Shown here: piece by piece, positions 44,891 through 53,995 of the stretch | Position numbering within the stretch: the stretch's first letter is position 1 | Layout: each line of letters begins with the position of its first letter | NCBI RefSeq assembly: GCF_025639885.1 | Contig: NZ_CP106738.1 | Coordinates: forward strand, 1,364,001 to 1,428,000 | Length of the DNA: 64,000 bases | Direction: 5' to 3' | Source: Roseovarius pelagicus | GTDB taxonomy: Bacteria > Pseudomonadota > Alphaproteobacteria > Rhodobacterales > Rhodobacteraceae | Notes under the pieces: model-generated | The model's database searches: none | Told to the model about the DNA's origin: nothing | Seen by the model: the letters and a program-made list of their open reading frames with translations, nothing else | Position numbers and translations under genes: made by a program

Positions 44891-45892
44891 TCAGGACACC
44901 CGCGCGACGACGTAATCCGCAAGGTCGGCCAGCATTTGGCGTACCGGATGATCGGGCAGAGGTGCCAACGCATCCTTGGCCCGCGCGATCCATGCCAGCG
45001 CATCGGCCTGCGTCGCATCCAATGTGCGGTGCGCGTGCATCAACGCGATGGCCTGTTCCAGATCACCGTCGCGCTGATCACCTTTCTCGATGGTGCGCTG
45101 CCAGAACGCGCGCTCGGTCGCGTCTGCGGCCGCGACCGCCTTGATGATTGGCAAGGTCAGCTTGCGCTCGCGAAAATCGTCACCGATATTTTTGCCCGTT
45201 GCCGCCGTATCGCCGCGAAAATCCAGCAGGTCGTCAACAATCTGAAACCCGATCCCCAGCGCATCGCCATAGTCGAATAGCGCGCGGGTCTGAACCTCTG
45301 GCGCAGCGGCGATCACACCGCCCACCTCGGTCGCCGCAGAAAAAAGGGCTGCCGTTTTGCCCCGCACCACCTGCAGGTAAATATCCTCGGTCGTGGCCAG
45401 ATCGCGCGCGGCAGTCAACTGCAGCACTTCGCCCTCTGCGATCGTGGCAGAAGCATTCGCGAGAATGTCCAGCACCCGCAGGCTGCCGGTTTCGACCATC
45501 AACTGAAATGCGCGCGAAAACAGGTAGTCACCCACCAGAACGCTGGATTTATTGTCCCACAGCAGGTTCGCCGTGGCCCTGCCCCGCCGCTGTGCGCTTT
45601 CGTCCACGACGTCGTCATGCAAGAGCGTCGCAGTGTGAATGAACTCGACCGTGGCGGCCAATCGCACGTCGTGATCGCCCACATACCCGCTCAGGTCGGC
45701 GGCGGCGAGGGTCAGCATCGGGCGCAGACGCTTGCCGCCCGCTTCAACCAGATGCGCAGTCACTTGAGGGATCCGCGGCGCATGACGTGACGCCATCCGC
45801 TCGGCGATCAGCGCATTGACAGCCGTCAGCTTGCCGTCGAAACGCTCGGCCATCTGTTCATGCGGTTTTATGGCGGCGTGATCCAGTCCCAT
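44891..45892 (-). CDS. ispB: Polyprenyl diphosphate synthase (ubiquinone side chain)
   Basis: The 333-residue trans-prenyltransferase has both aspartate-rich motifs: LLHDDVVDES (FARM-like, about 91-100) and IVDDLLDFRGD (SARM-like, about 217-227), with GGKRLRPML ahead. It elongates isoprenyl diphosphates; octaprenyl or decaprenyl is likely, and Q-10 is common in Rhodobacterales. The start at 45892 (MGLDHAAI) is preferred over 45955. It is divergent from the DUF2007 gene. Confidence 0.93.
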   Translation of the reverse strand: MGLDHAAIKPHEQMAERFDGKLTAVNALIAERMASRHAPRIPQVTAHLVEAGGKRLRPMLTLAAADLSGYVGDHDVRLAATVEFIHTATLLHDDVVDESAQRRGRATANLLWDNKSSVLVGDYLFSRAFQLMVETGSLRVLDILANASATIAEGEVLQLTAARDLATTEDIYLQVVRGKTAALFSAATEVGGVIAAAPEVQTRALFDYGDALGIGFQIVDDLLDFRGDTAATGKNIGDDFRERKLTLPIIKAVAAADATERAFWQRTIEKGDQRDGDLEQAIALMHAHRTLDATQADALAWIARAKDALAPLPDHPVRQMLADLADYVVARVS

Positions 45893-45946
45893 CCCAATCC
45901 TCGCGGGCGGCTCGACATTGCGGGCCGCGATCCCTAAATCAATCCC

Positions 45947-46168
45947 ATGAAACAATTGCTACGTACCACGGATATGGCCACAATAGCGTTTGCTCAGGCT
46001 CTGCTTCAGGGCGAGGGTATAGACTGCTTTGAAATGGACGTAAATATGAGCGTTCTCGAAGGCGGCATCGGCATTTTCCCCCGTCGCCTGATGGTGCATC
46101 CGGATGATTTCACACCCGCCGCAAGGGCACTGCGTGACAATGGGATCGAGGTGCATGACGGCCCTTGA
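45947..46168 (+). CDS. DUF2007 domain protein (putative signal-transducing protein)
   Basis: The 73-residue protein matches the DUF2007 pattern: LLRTTDMATIAFAQALLQGEGI ... RLMVHPDDFTPAARAL. The fold resembles a small ferredoxin-like sensor of unknown ligand. It overlaps the trmN6 start by 14 bases, so the two are co-translated, as is common in Rhodobacterales. Confidence 0.85.
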   Translation: MKQLLRTTDMATIAFAQALLQGEGIDCFEMDVNMSVLEGGIGIFPRRLMVHPDDFTPAARALRDNGIEVHDGP

Positions 46169-46912
46169 TCTAAGCCATGATGCGTTTCTAGGGGGGCAAC
46201 TGCACCTCTATCAGCCGCGCACCGGTTATCGTGCAGGCGTCGATCCGGTGCTCTTGGCCGCATCGGTCACCGCCAAACCCGGCCAATCCGTGCTGGAACT
46301 GGGCTGTGGCGCTGGGGCCGCGATCCTGTGCCTTGGCGCTCGGGTGCCGGGGCTACAGTTGACCGGGCTAGAGATGCAAGAGAACTACGCAGATCTGGCA
46401 CGGCGCAACGCCACCGAGAACGACATCGCGCTAGACGTGGTCACCGGGGATCTGGCCGATATGCCGGGCGAAATCACGCAGCACCGTTTTGATCATGTGA
46501 TTGCCAACCCCCCTATTTCGACCGGACCGCGGGTTTATCAGCCCGCGATCCCGGTCGCGAGGCGGCCTTGGGTGAGGTGACGCCACTCGCGCAATGGCTG
46601 CGCGCCGCGTCCCGCCGCGCCGCGCCGGGGGGCTTTGTGCATGTGATCCACCGCGCCGACAAGCTACCTGACTTGCTGGCCCATGCGATGGGCCATCTAG
46701 GCAGTATTGAGGTACAGCCGTTGGCCGCACGTACCGGACGCCCGGCGAGTTTGGTCCTGATGCGCGGGCGCAAAGGAGGCAGAGCGGCATTTCGCCTGTA
46801 CGCCCCATGGATCCTACACGCGGGCGACAGCCATGACGGCGACCGTGAAAATTACTCTGATCGGACGGCACTGATCCTCCGCCACGGAGCGTCATTGCCC
46901 TTTGGCGGCTGA
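46155..46912 (+). pseudogene. trmN6: TrmN6-like tRNA(Val) adenine N6-methyltransferase, frameshifted
   Basis: Residues 1-110 read as a SAM-dependent methyltransferase (LELGCGAGAAILCLG, GLEMQENYADLARRN), ending HVIANPP. The frame then leaves the family and stops at 46580; the remaining C-terminal half continues in another frame (LGEVTPLAQWLRAASRRAAPGG ... LILRHGASLPFGG to 46912). Adding one C to the six-C run at 46508-46513 gives the catalytic NPPYF motif and an uninterrupted protein of about 252 residues. So the break falls exactly in the catalytic motif. Functional loss or a sequencing error are both possible. Confidence 0.85.
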
Positions 46913-47029
46913 ATTCAGATAAATTATCGGCAGTTTGCCACCGATATGCTGCGCGCGCGGCGTGACAGCATGACAGTTTTGTGATGCACTCGAATTGTTA
47001 GATGAAGCCAACCAACAAGGAGAACACGC

Positions 47030-47200
47030 ATGAGCTTGAGTTCGCATGTCGAGGAGTTGAAGAAAAAACACCAGGTTCTCTCAAACCAAGTCGATGAGGC
47101 GCAGCGCGCGCCAGGGACCAATAACCTGCAAATCGCTGAGTTGAAGAAGCAAAAGCTGCGACTCAAGGAAGAAATCGCCCGCCTTTCAGCAGAGGCCTGA
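47030..47200 (+). CDS. YdcH/DUF465-family small protein
   Basis: The 56-residue protein (MSLSSHVEELKKKHQ ... EEIARLSAEA) is one coiled-coil hairpin with the DUF465/YdcH signature, preceded by a GGAG site 5 bases upstream. The family is abundant in alphaproteobacteria; no function is established. Confidence 0.82.
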   Translation: MSLSSHVEELKKKHQVLSNQVDEAQRAPGTNNLQIAELKKQKLRLKEEIARLSAEA

Positions 47201-47328
47201 ATTTTTCGTTTCGCGGATGGCTGAACATCGGTTTTTCGCGAAACGCCTTAGGCGCATGTGATGCGCTCAGGACCGCCCCGCGTCACATGCTGGGCGGCAG
47301 GGTTTATGCGGATCGGACCAGCCTTGGT

Positions 47329-48192
47329 TCAATTCGCCCCGCCCGCTTTGGCCGCCAGTAATGCTCCACCAGCAATCAACACTGCTGCGATCAGGAGGCT
47401 AGCACTCGGCGCGGCCACGCCAGCGAGGATCAGCACCAGCGTCGACAGCAGCGGTGCGGCATAGGATGCCACGCCGAGCAGTTGGATATCGCCCCGCTTG
47501 ACCCCGATATCCCACACGTAGAAGGCTAGCCCGACAGGCCCGAGACCCAGAGCGAGAACTGACGCCCAGCCCAGTGCACCCACCGGCCAAACCGTCACTT
47601 CGAACAGCAAATGTGCAACCAGCGACAGTAACGCTGTGCCGGCGCAGAACACCGCCACACTGTTGGTTGGCACGTCGCCCAACCGTCGCGAAAGCACCGA
47701 ATAGCTGGCCCATGTCAGCGCACAGAGCGCCGCCGCACCATATCCGGGCAGCGCATCCGCATCAAAGCTGGTGCCGCCACGGGCTATAATCAATGCCGCC
47801 CCGGCAAACGCAACCACCGCGCCGATCAGATGCCCTGCTCGCAACCGTTCGCCGGGCAGCAATCCCGAGAACAGCACGATCAGCAACGGCCATAGATAGG
47901 CAATCAGCCCGGCCTCGGCGGCCGGGGCTAGGCGCAATGCAGTAAAATAGAGCAGATGATACCCGAACAGCCCGGCGGTGCCGAAAGCATAAACTTTCCA
48001 CGACACCTTGCGCAGATCACCCAGCCCACCACTGCGCCCGACCCAGATCAGGCCGATTAGCGTGGCGATGCCAAAGCACATCGCATTCAGTTGCAAGGGG
48101 GGTACCGGCGCAGATCCCACAGTAAAGAGCGCCAAAAGCGCCCACAGCAGAACCGCCGCAAACCCGATTCCCGTCGCTTTACCCCGTGACAT
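47329..48192 (-). CDS. EamA/DMT-family transporter (YddG-like)
   Basis: The 287-residue membrane protein has about ten hydrophobic spans and the two EamA halves. YddG-type members export aromatic amino acids or other metabolites; substrate is unknown here. Motifs include APAAEAGLIAYLWPLLIVLFS in the first half. The start at 48192 (MSRGKATG) is preferred to 48204. It lies after the phbB terminator. Confidence 0.85.
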   Translation of the reverse strand: MSRGKATGIGFAAVLLWALLALFTVGSAPVPPLQLNAMCFGIATLIGLIWVGRSGGLGDLRKVSWKVYAFGTAGLFGYHLLYFTALRLAPAAEAGLIAYLWPLLIVLFSGLLPGERLRAGHLIGAVVAFAGAALIIARGGTSFDADALPGYGAAALCALTWASYSVLSRRLGDVPTNSVAVFCAGTALLSLVAHLLFEVTVWPVGALGWASVLALGLGPVGLAFYVWDIGVKRGDIQLLGVASYAAPLLSTLVLILAGVAAPSASLLIAAVLIAGGALLAAKAGGAN

Positions 48193-48211
48193 CCCACACT
48201 CCAAAACGGAA

Positions 48212-48236
48212 ACGGCTGCCCCGATTGGACAGCCGT
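48212..48236 (-). terminator. Probable terminator after phbB
   Basis: On the minus strand ACGGCTG and CAGCCGT (48236-48230 and 48218-48212) form a stem with inner CC/GG pairing, followed by TTTCCGTTTT. It lies 30 bases past the phbB stop and before the next gene. Confidence 0.55.
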
Positions 48237-48266
48237 CGAACGCTATGGCGTAAAACTATTTTTGCG

Positions 48267-48989
48267 TCAAACGAAGAATTGCGCACCGTTCGCCGAGATG
48301 GTCGATCCGTTAACAAAGCCCGCATCATCCGAGGCCAGAAAGGCCACACAGCGCGCGATCTCTTCCGGCTCGCCCAGACGGCCCGCCGGGATTTGGCTGA
48401 TGATGGATTCGCGAACTTTTTCCGGCACGGCCATGACCATTTCGGTGGCGATGTAACCGGGGCAAACAGCGTTCGCAGTGATGCCCGCGCGCGCGCCCTC
48501 CTGGGCCAGCGATTTCACGATGCCCAGATCGCCCGCCTTGGTCGCGGCATAGTTGACTTGGGCGAACTGGCCCTTTTGTCCGTTGATCGAGCTGATGACG
48601 ATCACGCGGCCGAATTTGCGTTCACGCATTCCCGGCCAGACAGGATGTACAGTGTTAAAAACGCCGGTCAGGTTGGTGTCGATGACCTGATGCCATTGCT
48701 CTGGCGTCATCTTGTGGAACGGGGCGTCGCGGGTGATGCCCGCGTTTGCGACCACGATATCAATCGGACCGACTTCTTCTTCGACTTGCGCGATGCCTGC
48801 CTTGCTGGCGTCGTAGTCAGCGGCGTTCCATTTGTAAGTCTTGATGCCGGTTTCGGCAGTAAAGGCAGCGGCGGCCTCGTCGTTGCCTGCATAGGTCGCG
48901 GCAACGTTGCAGCCTTGCGCCTTGAGGGCCTTGGAAATCGCCGCGCCAATACCACGCGAGCCGCCGGTGACGAGTGCTGTTCGTGCCAT
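48267..48989 (-). CDS. phbB: Acetoacetyl-CoA reductase
   Basis: The 240-residue short-chain dehydrogenase has the Rossmann TGGSRGIGAA motif (about 7-16), VVISSINGQKGQFAQVNYAATK with catalytic Ser, Tyr and Lys (about 136-157) and the PHB-reductase C-terminus. It reduces acetoacetyl-CoA to (R)-3-hydroxybutyryl-CoA with NADPH for polyhydroxyalkanoate synthesis. phbA lies upstream on the same strand, 204 bases away, with its own terminator between. Confidence 0.94.
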   Translation of the reverse strand: MARTALVTGGSRGIGAAISKALKAQGCNVAATYAGNDEAAAAFTAETGIKTYKWNAADYDASKAGIAQVEEEVGPIDIVVANAGITRDAPFHKMTPEQWHQVIDTNLTGVFNTVHPVWPGMRERKFGRVIVISSINGQKGQFAQVNYAATKAGDLGIVKSLAQEGARAGITANAVCPGYIATEMVMAVPEKVRESIISQIPAGRLGEPEEIARCVAFLASDDAGFVNGSTISANGAQFFV

Positions 48990-49070
48990 GATGTCTCTCC
49001 TTGATGTCAATGTCTTGTGTCAGTGTTGCAGATCGGACTGGTAACTCTGTTACTGTTTCGGTCAGTGATA

Positions 49071-49085
49071 CGCAATATTATTGCG
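49071..49085. promoter_or_regulatory. Palindrome in the phbB leader
   Basis: CGCAATA-T-TATTGCG is a perfect 15-bp dyad centred about 89 bases upstream of the phbB start. Its GCAA...TTGC arms recall the phbA-leader dyad at 50422, suggesting a shared PHB regulator such as PhaR. Confidence 0.5.
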
Positions 49086-49135
49086 CGACAAAATCTTCGA
49101 TTATCAAAGGTATCTTGCCAGCCGCACCATGTGCC

Positions 49136-49165
49136 AAAAAAAGGGCGCCGATTCGGGCGCCCTTT
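49136..49165 (-). terminator. Intrinsic terminator after phbA
   Basis: On the minus strand AAAGGGCGCC (49165-49156) and GGCGCCCTTT (49149-49140) form a 10-bp stem with a 6-base loop, followed by a run of T (49142-49136 read as TTTTTTT). Confidence 0.8.
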
Positions 49166-49193
49166 GAATATTATGCGGGCCGCAATCGTCAGG

Positions 49194-50369
49194 TCAGTCC
49201 CGCTCGACACACATGGCAACACCCATGCCGCCACCGATGCAGAGCGTGGCGAGACCTTTCTTGGCCCCCCGGCGCTTCATCTCGAAGAGCAGCGTGTTCA
49301 GTACCCGGCAACCCGACGCGCCAATCGGGTGGCCGATCGCGATCGCGCCGCCGTTGACGTTCACGATGCTGGGATCCCAGCCCATGTCCTTGTTCACGGC
49401 ACAGGCCTGCGCGGCGAAAGCTTCGTTTGCCTCGACCAGATCCAGATCGCCGACGGACCAACCCGCCTTTTCCAGCGCCTTGCGGCTGGCATGGATTGGA
49501 CCGACGCCCATGATCGAGGGGTCCAGACCCGCAGTCGCGTAGCTGGCAATGCGCGCCAGCGGCTCGATGCCACGTTTGTTGGCGTCATCGGCGCTCATCA
49601 GCAGGGTGGCTGCTGCACCATCATTCAGGCCTGACGCATTGGCGGCTGTTACGCTGCCATCCTTGGTAAAGGCCGGGCGCATCTTCTGCATTGCCTCGAT
49701 ATTCGCGCCGTGGCGGATATACTCATCCTTGTCCACGACGATATCACCCTTGCGTCCCTTGACGGTGAACGCGATCACCTCGTCGTCGAACTTGCCTGCC
49801 TTTTGCGCGGCTTCGGCCTTGTTCTGGCTGGCAACGGCGAATTCATCCTGCATATCACGGCTGATCTGCCACTGCTCGGCTACGTTTTCGGCGGTTTGGC
49901 CCATGTGGTAGCCATTAAATGCATCCCACAGACCATCGCGGATCATCGTGTCGATATACTTCATATCGCCCATCTTGTGACCTGCACGCAAATGCGCGGC
50001 ATGAGGGCTAAGCGTCATGTTCTCCTGTCCACCCGCACAGATGATGGCGGCATCGCCCAATTGGATATGCTGCGCACCCAGCGCGACGGCCCGCAGACCA
50101 GAACCGCAAACCTGATTCAGACCCCAAGCCGAGCTTTCGATCGGCAGGCCAGCATTCACATGCGCCTGACGCGCAGGGTTCTGCCCTTGCGCGGCGGTCA
50201 AAACCTGACCAAGGATCGTTTCGGACACTTCGGATTTGTCGATCCCGGCACGTTCTACGACAGCCTCCAGCACTGCGGCGCCCAGATCATGTGCGGGCGT
50301 GTTTGCGAATGCGCCCCCGAACGAGCCAACAGCCGTGCGGGCTGCGGATGCGATAACGACATTGGTCAT
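49194..50369 (-). CDS. phbA: Acetyl-CoA acetyltransferase (beta-ketothiolase)
   Basis: The 391-residue thiolase joins two acetyl-CoA molecules to acetoacetyl-CoA. The acyl-enzyme Cys is in [10 protein letters not shown] (about 84-93), the active His in [11 protein letters not shown] (about 347-357) and the C-terminal Cys in LCIGGGMG (about 376-383). The start at 50369 gives the canonical N-terminus [19 protein letters not shown]. It is the first step of the PHB pathway with phbB. Confidence 0.96.
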   Translation of the reverse strand: MTNVVIASAARTAVGSFGGAFANTPAHDLGAAVLEAVVERAGIDKSEVSETILGQVLTAAQGQNPARQAHVNAGLPIESSAWGLNQVCGSGLRAVALGAQHIQLGDAAIICAGGQENMTLSPHAAHLRAGHKMGDMKYIDTMIRDGLWDAFNGYHMGQTAENVAEQWQISRDMQDEFAVASQNKAEAAQKAGKFDDEVIAFTVKGRKGDIVVDKDEYIRHGANIEAMQKMRPAFTKDGSVTAANASGLNDGAAATLLMSADDANKRGIEPLARIASYATAGLDPSIMGVGPIHASRKALEKAGWSVGDLDLVEANEAFAAQACAVNKDMGWDPSIVNVNGGAIAIGHPIGASGCRVLNTLLFEMKRRGAKKGLATLCIGGGMGVAMCVERD

Positions 50370-50421
50370 GTATGTGTCTCTCCACCAGAAAAAATTTCCA
50401 GATGGGGCATGATCCCAGTGT

Positions 50422-50439
50422 GCAACACTCCAGTGTTGC
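50422..50439. promoter_or_regulatory. Palindrome ahead of phbA
   Basis: GCAACACT-CC-AGTGTTGC is a perfect 8+2+8 dyad 53 bases upstream of the phbA start. It may be an operator (PhaR is the family candidate) or an RNA hairpin. Confidence 0.55.
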
Positions 50440-50530
50440 GCGCGACAACATCCCCACCATTTGCCACCCAGACATATCGCATGCACGGGGTCGCCACAAC
50501 GGTTGCGTTGTCACATGCCGCGATGTCCGG

Positions 50531-51373
50531 TCACACAGCGACGCGCGCGACGCTCGTACTCAACCAAGCCGGTTTGACGGTTGGCGCGCCATAATAATAA
50601 CCTTGAAGGCAATCAATTCCGATGGCGGTGAGATAGGCGGCATCCTCGGCCCGCTCGACGCTTTCCGCGACCGTGAACATATCGAACTGCCGCCCGATGG
50701 TCGCCAGCGCCGTGGTCATCACCTGATTGTCAGGGTCCTGCGCAATGCCCCGAATGAATTGCCCGTCGATCTTCAGGATGTCGAAATAGAATTGCTTGAG
50801 ATAGCGAAACGACGTGAACCCCGCCCCGAAATCATCAAGCGCAAAGCTGACCTCCTGTTTTTGCAGATCCTTCATAAAATTGACGACCAGTTCCGGCACG
50901 ATCATGGCCGAGCTTTCGGTAATCTCGAGGATCAGACGTTCGCCCACGGTTGGGCCCGCCTTCAACCCCTTGCGCAATGTGCGCATCCACGGCTCGTACC
51001 CGATAGAGCGCGCCGACATGTTGATCGACAGGCGCAAGTCGGGATGCCGCAAGAGTGCGCGCAGTCCCTTCTCCAGAGCCAGACAATCGATCACCCGACC
51101 CGTTTCGGTTGTCTCGATCACCTCGATGAAGTCCTTGGCCGGTATGATTCGCCCCGTTTCGTCCAGCACACGGATGAGCCCCTCATAGAAGGCCACACGC
51201 GTCGCCTGCCCTGCGGGCACAACCGGCTGGTAGGCCAACATGACCTGCTTGTGCCGCACAGCCTGCTGTACCATGGAAATCACCGACTGATCCCGCTTCG
51301 TTACTGCGTAGGATAGCGGGTCATGGTGGCCAGCCGGCACGTCAGCCCATATGCTTTTGTCGCGCGTGCCCAT
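50531..51373 (-). CDS. EAL-domain cyclic-di-GMP phosphodiesterase
   Basis: The 280-residue protein is a near-complete stand-alone EAL domain. The EAL motif is modified to EGLIR; other catalytic residues are seen in INMSARS, ILEITES, ALDDFGAG, LKIDGQF, AESVE and QGYYYG. It probably hydrolyses c-di-GMP, but the altered motif could reduce activity. No sensor domain or membrane segment is present. It is divergent from tag by 90 bases. Confidence 0.85.
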   Translation of the reverse strand: MGTRDKSIWADVPAGHHDPLSYAVTKRDQSVISMVQQAVRHKQVMLAYQPVVPAGQATRVAFYEGLIRVLDETGRIIPAKDFIEVIETTETGRVIDCLALEKGLRALLRHPDLRLSINMSARSIGYEPWMRTLRKGLKAGPTVGERLILEITESSAMIVPELVVNFMKDLQKQEVSFALDDFGAGFTSFRYLKQFYFDILKIDGQFIRGIAQDPDNQVMTTALATIGRQFDMFTVAESVERAEDAAYLTAIGIDCLQGYYYGAPTVKPAWLSTSVARVAV

Positions 51374-51463
51374 CGCACCCTCCGAATAGTCCTCGCTCAA
51401 CCTCGGTGTTTGAGGATAAAGATTCCTTAAAGGAACAATTTGAATAATCCGGCGGGGTTCAGA

Positions 51464-52045
51464 ATGAGCGAGCGATGTGACTGGGTAGGACATGAAGAGA
51501 TCTACAAAACCTACCACGACACCGAATGGGGTGTACCCGAATATGACAGCCGCGCGTTGTGGGAAAAGCTGATCCTCGACGGGTTTCAAGCTGGGCTGAG
51601 CTGGATCACCATATTGAAAAAGCGCGATAATTTTCGCGCCGCATTCGAGGGCTTCGACCCCAACATTATCGCCGAATGGGGCGAGGCGGACGTCACGCGC
51701 CTGCTCGAGGATCCCGGCATTGTGCGCCATCGCGGAAAAATCGCCGCAACCATAAAAAATGCCCGCGCGTGGCAGCGGATTGAGGCCGAACAGGGGTTCG
51801 ACACTTATCTGTGGGATTATCTGGGCGGTGTGCCGTTGCAAAATACCTGGGCCAGCATGGCCGACGTGCCCGCACATACGCCATTGTCCAATGCGATCTC
51901 AAAGGATCTCAAGAAACGCGGCTTCACCTTTTGCGGGCCGACCATTGTTTATGCCTTCATGCAGGCCTGCGGATTGGTCAACGATCATTTGATCACCTGC
52001 CCCCGCCACAGTGACGTTGCGAAACTTGTTAGACCAGCATCCTGA
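51464..52045 (+). CDS. tag: DNA-3-methyladenine glycosylase I
   Basis: The 193-residue glycosylase removes 3-methyladenine from alkylated DNA. RCDWVGHEEIYKTYHDTEWGVP (about 4-25) and the zinc-binding C-terminal CPRHSD are family features. The start at 51464 matches the family N-terminus; a TTG at 51440 with AAGGA is an alternative. Length is normal. Confidence 0.93.
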   Translation: MSERCDWVGHEEIYKTYHDTEWGVPEYDSRALWEKLILDGFQAGLSWITILKKRDNFRAAFEGFDPNIIAEWGEADVTRLLEDPGIVRHRGKIAATIKNARAWQRIEAEQGFDTYLWDYLGGVPLQNTWASMADVPAHTPLSNAISKDLKKRGFTFCGPTIVYAFMQACGLVNDHLITCPRHSDVAKLVRPAS

Positions 52046-52314
52046 AATTCGGTCGCGAGGCCGCTCAACGCGGTCGAATATGTCAAATCACCGCTGCCAT
52101 ATTATCGCCCGGATTCGCCACATTTCTGCCACATTAGACAGTGTTGTGGTTGCAAATTCACCCTCCCCAACATGTGGATGTCGGAGTGTGTGAAAAGACA
52201 TAAATTCTATTAAAATGAGACCTTTATCGGAAATGTATCATGTGTTAGCCTTTTAGCCATAATAAAAGCCAGTCGGATAACCGGCGGCACGAGGCAGTAA
52301 AAAAGAGTAGTTCC

Positions 52315-53793
52315 ATGAAGGCTCGGAAAGCGCAGCCGATCAGGTGGGGTCTGTTGGCCCTAGCCACGGTCTGGATGTTCGTCATTGTCCCGCTCAGCGC
52401 AGCGGCGGCCCCCTACGCGGCACTGGTGATGGATGCGAGATCGGGCAAGGTCGTACATGCCGAGAACGCCGACACCCGCCTGCACCCAGCCTCTCTGACC
52501 AAGATGATGACGCTCTATATTGCGTTTGAAGCGATTGAGAACGGTGAAATCAGCCTTGACGACGACGTGTTGATTTCCAGCCACGCGGCGAGTGAACCAC
52601 CCTCCAAGCTGGGACTTAAATCCGGGCAGCGGATCAAGCTGCGGTATCTGATCCGTGCAGCAGCGGTGAAATCCGCCAATGATGCTGCCACCGCGATCGG
52701 CGAAGCGATTGAGGGATCCGAAGCAAAGTTCGCGCGCCGGATGAACCGCACGGCCAAGGCGATGGGCATGACCCGTACCACGTTCAAAAACGCGCACGGT
52801 CTGACGGAGTCCGGTCACCTCAGCACCGCACGGGACATGACCAATCTGGGGCGGCACCTGTTCTATGACTACCCCGATTACTACAATCTGTTTTCCCGCC
52901 GCGAGGCCTATGCCGGCGTCCGTACAGTGCAACATACCAACCGGCGATTGCTGAACAGCTATCGTGGCGCGGACGGGATCAAAACCGGCTATACCCGCGC
53001 CGCAGGCTTCAATCTGGTGGCAAGTGCCGAACGCGGGCAGGAGCGGGTCATCGCCACAGTCTTTGGCGGGCGCTCTACCCATACCCGCAATGCACGGGTG
53101 GCCGAGTTGCTTGATCTCGGCTTTCGCCGTTCCCCCACCCGCGTGGCCGTCGCAAAACCCAAGGTTCCACCCTACATGGGCAAGGCAGGCTCCGGCACAC
53201 CCGGCGGTGTCGGAAAAACCGTCCGTCTGGCCAGTGCCGCAGCGGTCAAGAAGAGCCTGCGACCACAGTCGCGACCCATCCCCGACGCGCCATCGGTCAC
53301 GGCAGAGCCGGTGCTGGTCGCATCACAGGATGACATAGAAAAGGCGCTGATGGCCGCGCAGGCGACTGCCCTCGCCGCCAAGAGCGCCCCCGCCACTCAG
53401 CCGAAGGTCGCAGTCCAGACTGTGCTGGCCTCCGCATTGCCGACAGATACCGTAAAGCCAGTGAAGCGCCCTGCGGAACTGGTGGCAGCCGTTCAGACCG
53501 AGCCAGTACAAGAAGACCCCGTCCAAGAAGTTGTTACCCGTATTTCCACTTCTGGCGGTCGCAACTGGGGCATCAACGTAGGCCGCTATCCCAGCCAGTA
53601 CAAAGCACGCAAGGTACTGCTAAAAACAGCATTGAGCGAAATCAGCACTCTGGACGGATCATTGCGCAAGGTTGTTCAGCGTTCCAATGGTTTCGACGCC
53701 AACTTCATGGGACTGTCGCGCGAAACAGCCGATCTGGCCTGCCGCCGCCTGCAGGCCAAGAAATTCACCTGCTTCATGGTCGAACCGGGCTGA
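52315..53793 (+). CDS. dacC: D-alanyl-D-alanine carboxypeptidase with SPOR domain
   Basis: The 492-residue protein has a signal peptide (about 1-32), an S11 carboxypeptidase domain with SLTK (about 60-63), SAN and KTG catalytic motifs, a long low-complexity linker (about 285-410) and a C-terminal SPOR domain (about 415-490, NWGINVGRYPSQYKARKVL ...). It trims pentapeptide crosslinks of peptidoglycan; SPOR should bring it to denuded septal glycan. The usual amphipathic C-terminal anchor is replaced by SPOR. Confidence 0.93.
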   Translation: MKARKAQPIRWGLLALATVWMFVIVPLSAAAAPYAALVMDARSGKVVHAENADTRLHPASLTKMMTLYIAFEAIENGEISLDDDVLISSHAASEPPSKLGLKSGQRIKLRYLIRAAAVKSANDAATAIGEAIEGSEAKFARRMNRTAKAMGMTRTTFKNAHGLTESGHLSTARDMTNLGRHLFYDYPDYYNLFSRREAYAGVRTVQHTNRRLLNSYRGADGIKTGYTRAAGFNLVASAERGQERVIATVFGGRSTHTRNARVAELLDLGFRRSPTRVAVAKPKVPPYMGKAGSGTPGGVGKTVRLASAAAVKKSLRPQSRPIPDAPSVTAEPVLVASQDDIEKALMAAQATALAAKSAPATQPKVAVQTVLASALPTDTVKPVKRPAELVAAVQTEPVQEDPVQEVVTRISTSGGRNWGINVGRYPSQYKARKVLLKTALSEISTLDGSLRKVVQRSNGFDANFMGLSRETADLACRRLQAKKFTCFMVEPG

Positions 53794-53836
53794 ACCAATT
53801 GGCCAGAGCCGGATATACACCGGCAACGAGCAACGA

Positions 53837-53995
53837 CTACGGCTTGGGCCGGTCGTCCCATTCATCCGATAGAATGCGGCGGCTGTCGCCCTCTGGGTCG
53901 TCATACTGATTGCTGCGCACAGTGTAGATAAACGCAACCAGACCTACAGCCCCCAGAAACAGCGAAATCGGGATCAGGTAGACGAGGATATTCAT
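53837..53995 (-). CDS. ccoS: Cytochrome cbb3 oxidase maturation protein CcoS
   Basis: The 52-residue protein has one N-terminal membrane span (MNILVYLIPISLFLGAVGLV, about 3-25), a YDDPEGDSRRIL motif and an acidic C-terminus, matching CcoS. It helps insert heme and copper into CcoN. The start at 53995 overlaps the ccoI stop by 4 bases (ATGA). Confidence 0.9.
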   Translation of the reverse strand: MNILVYLIPISLFLGAVGLVAFIYTVRSNQYDDPEGDSRRILSDEWDDRPKP

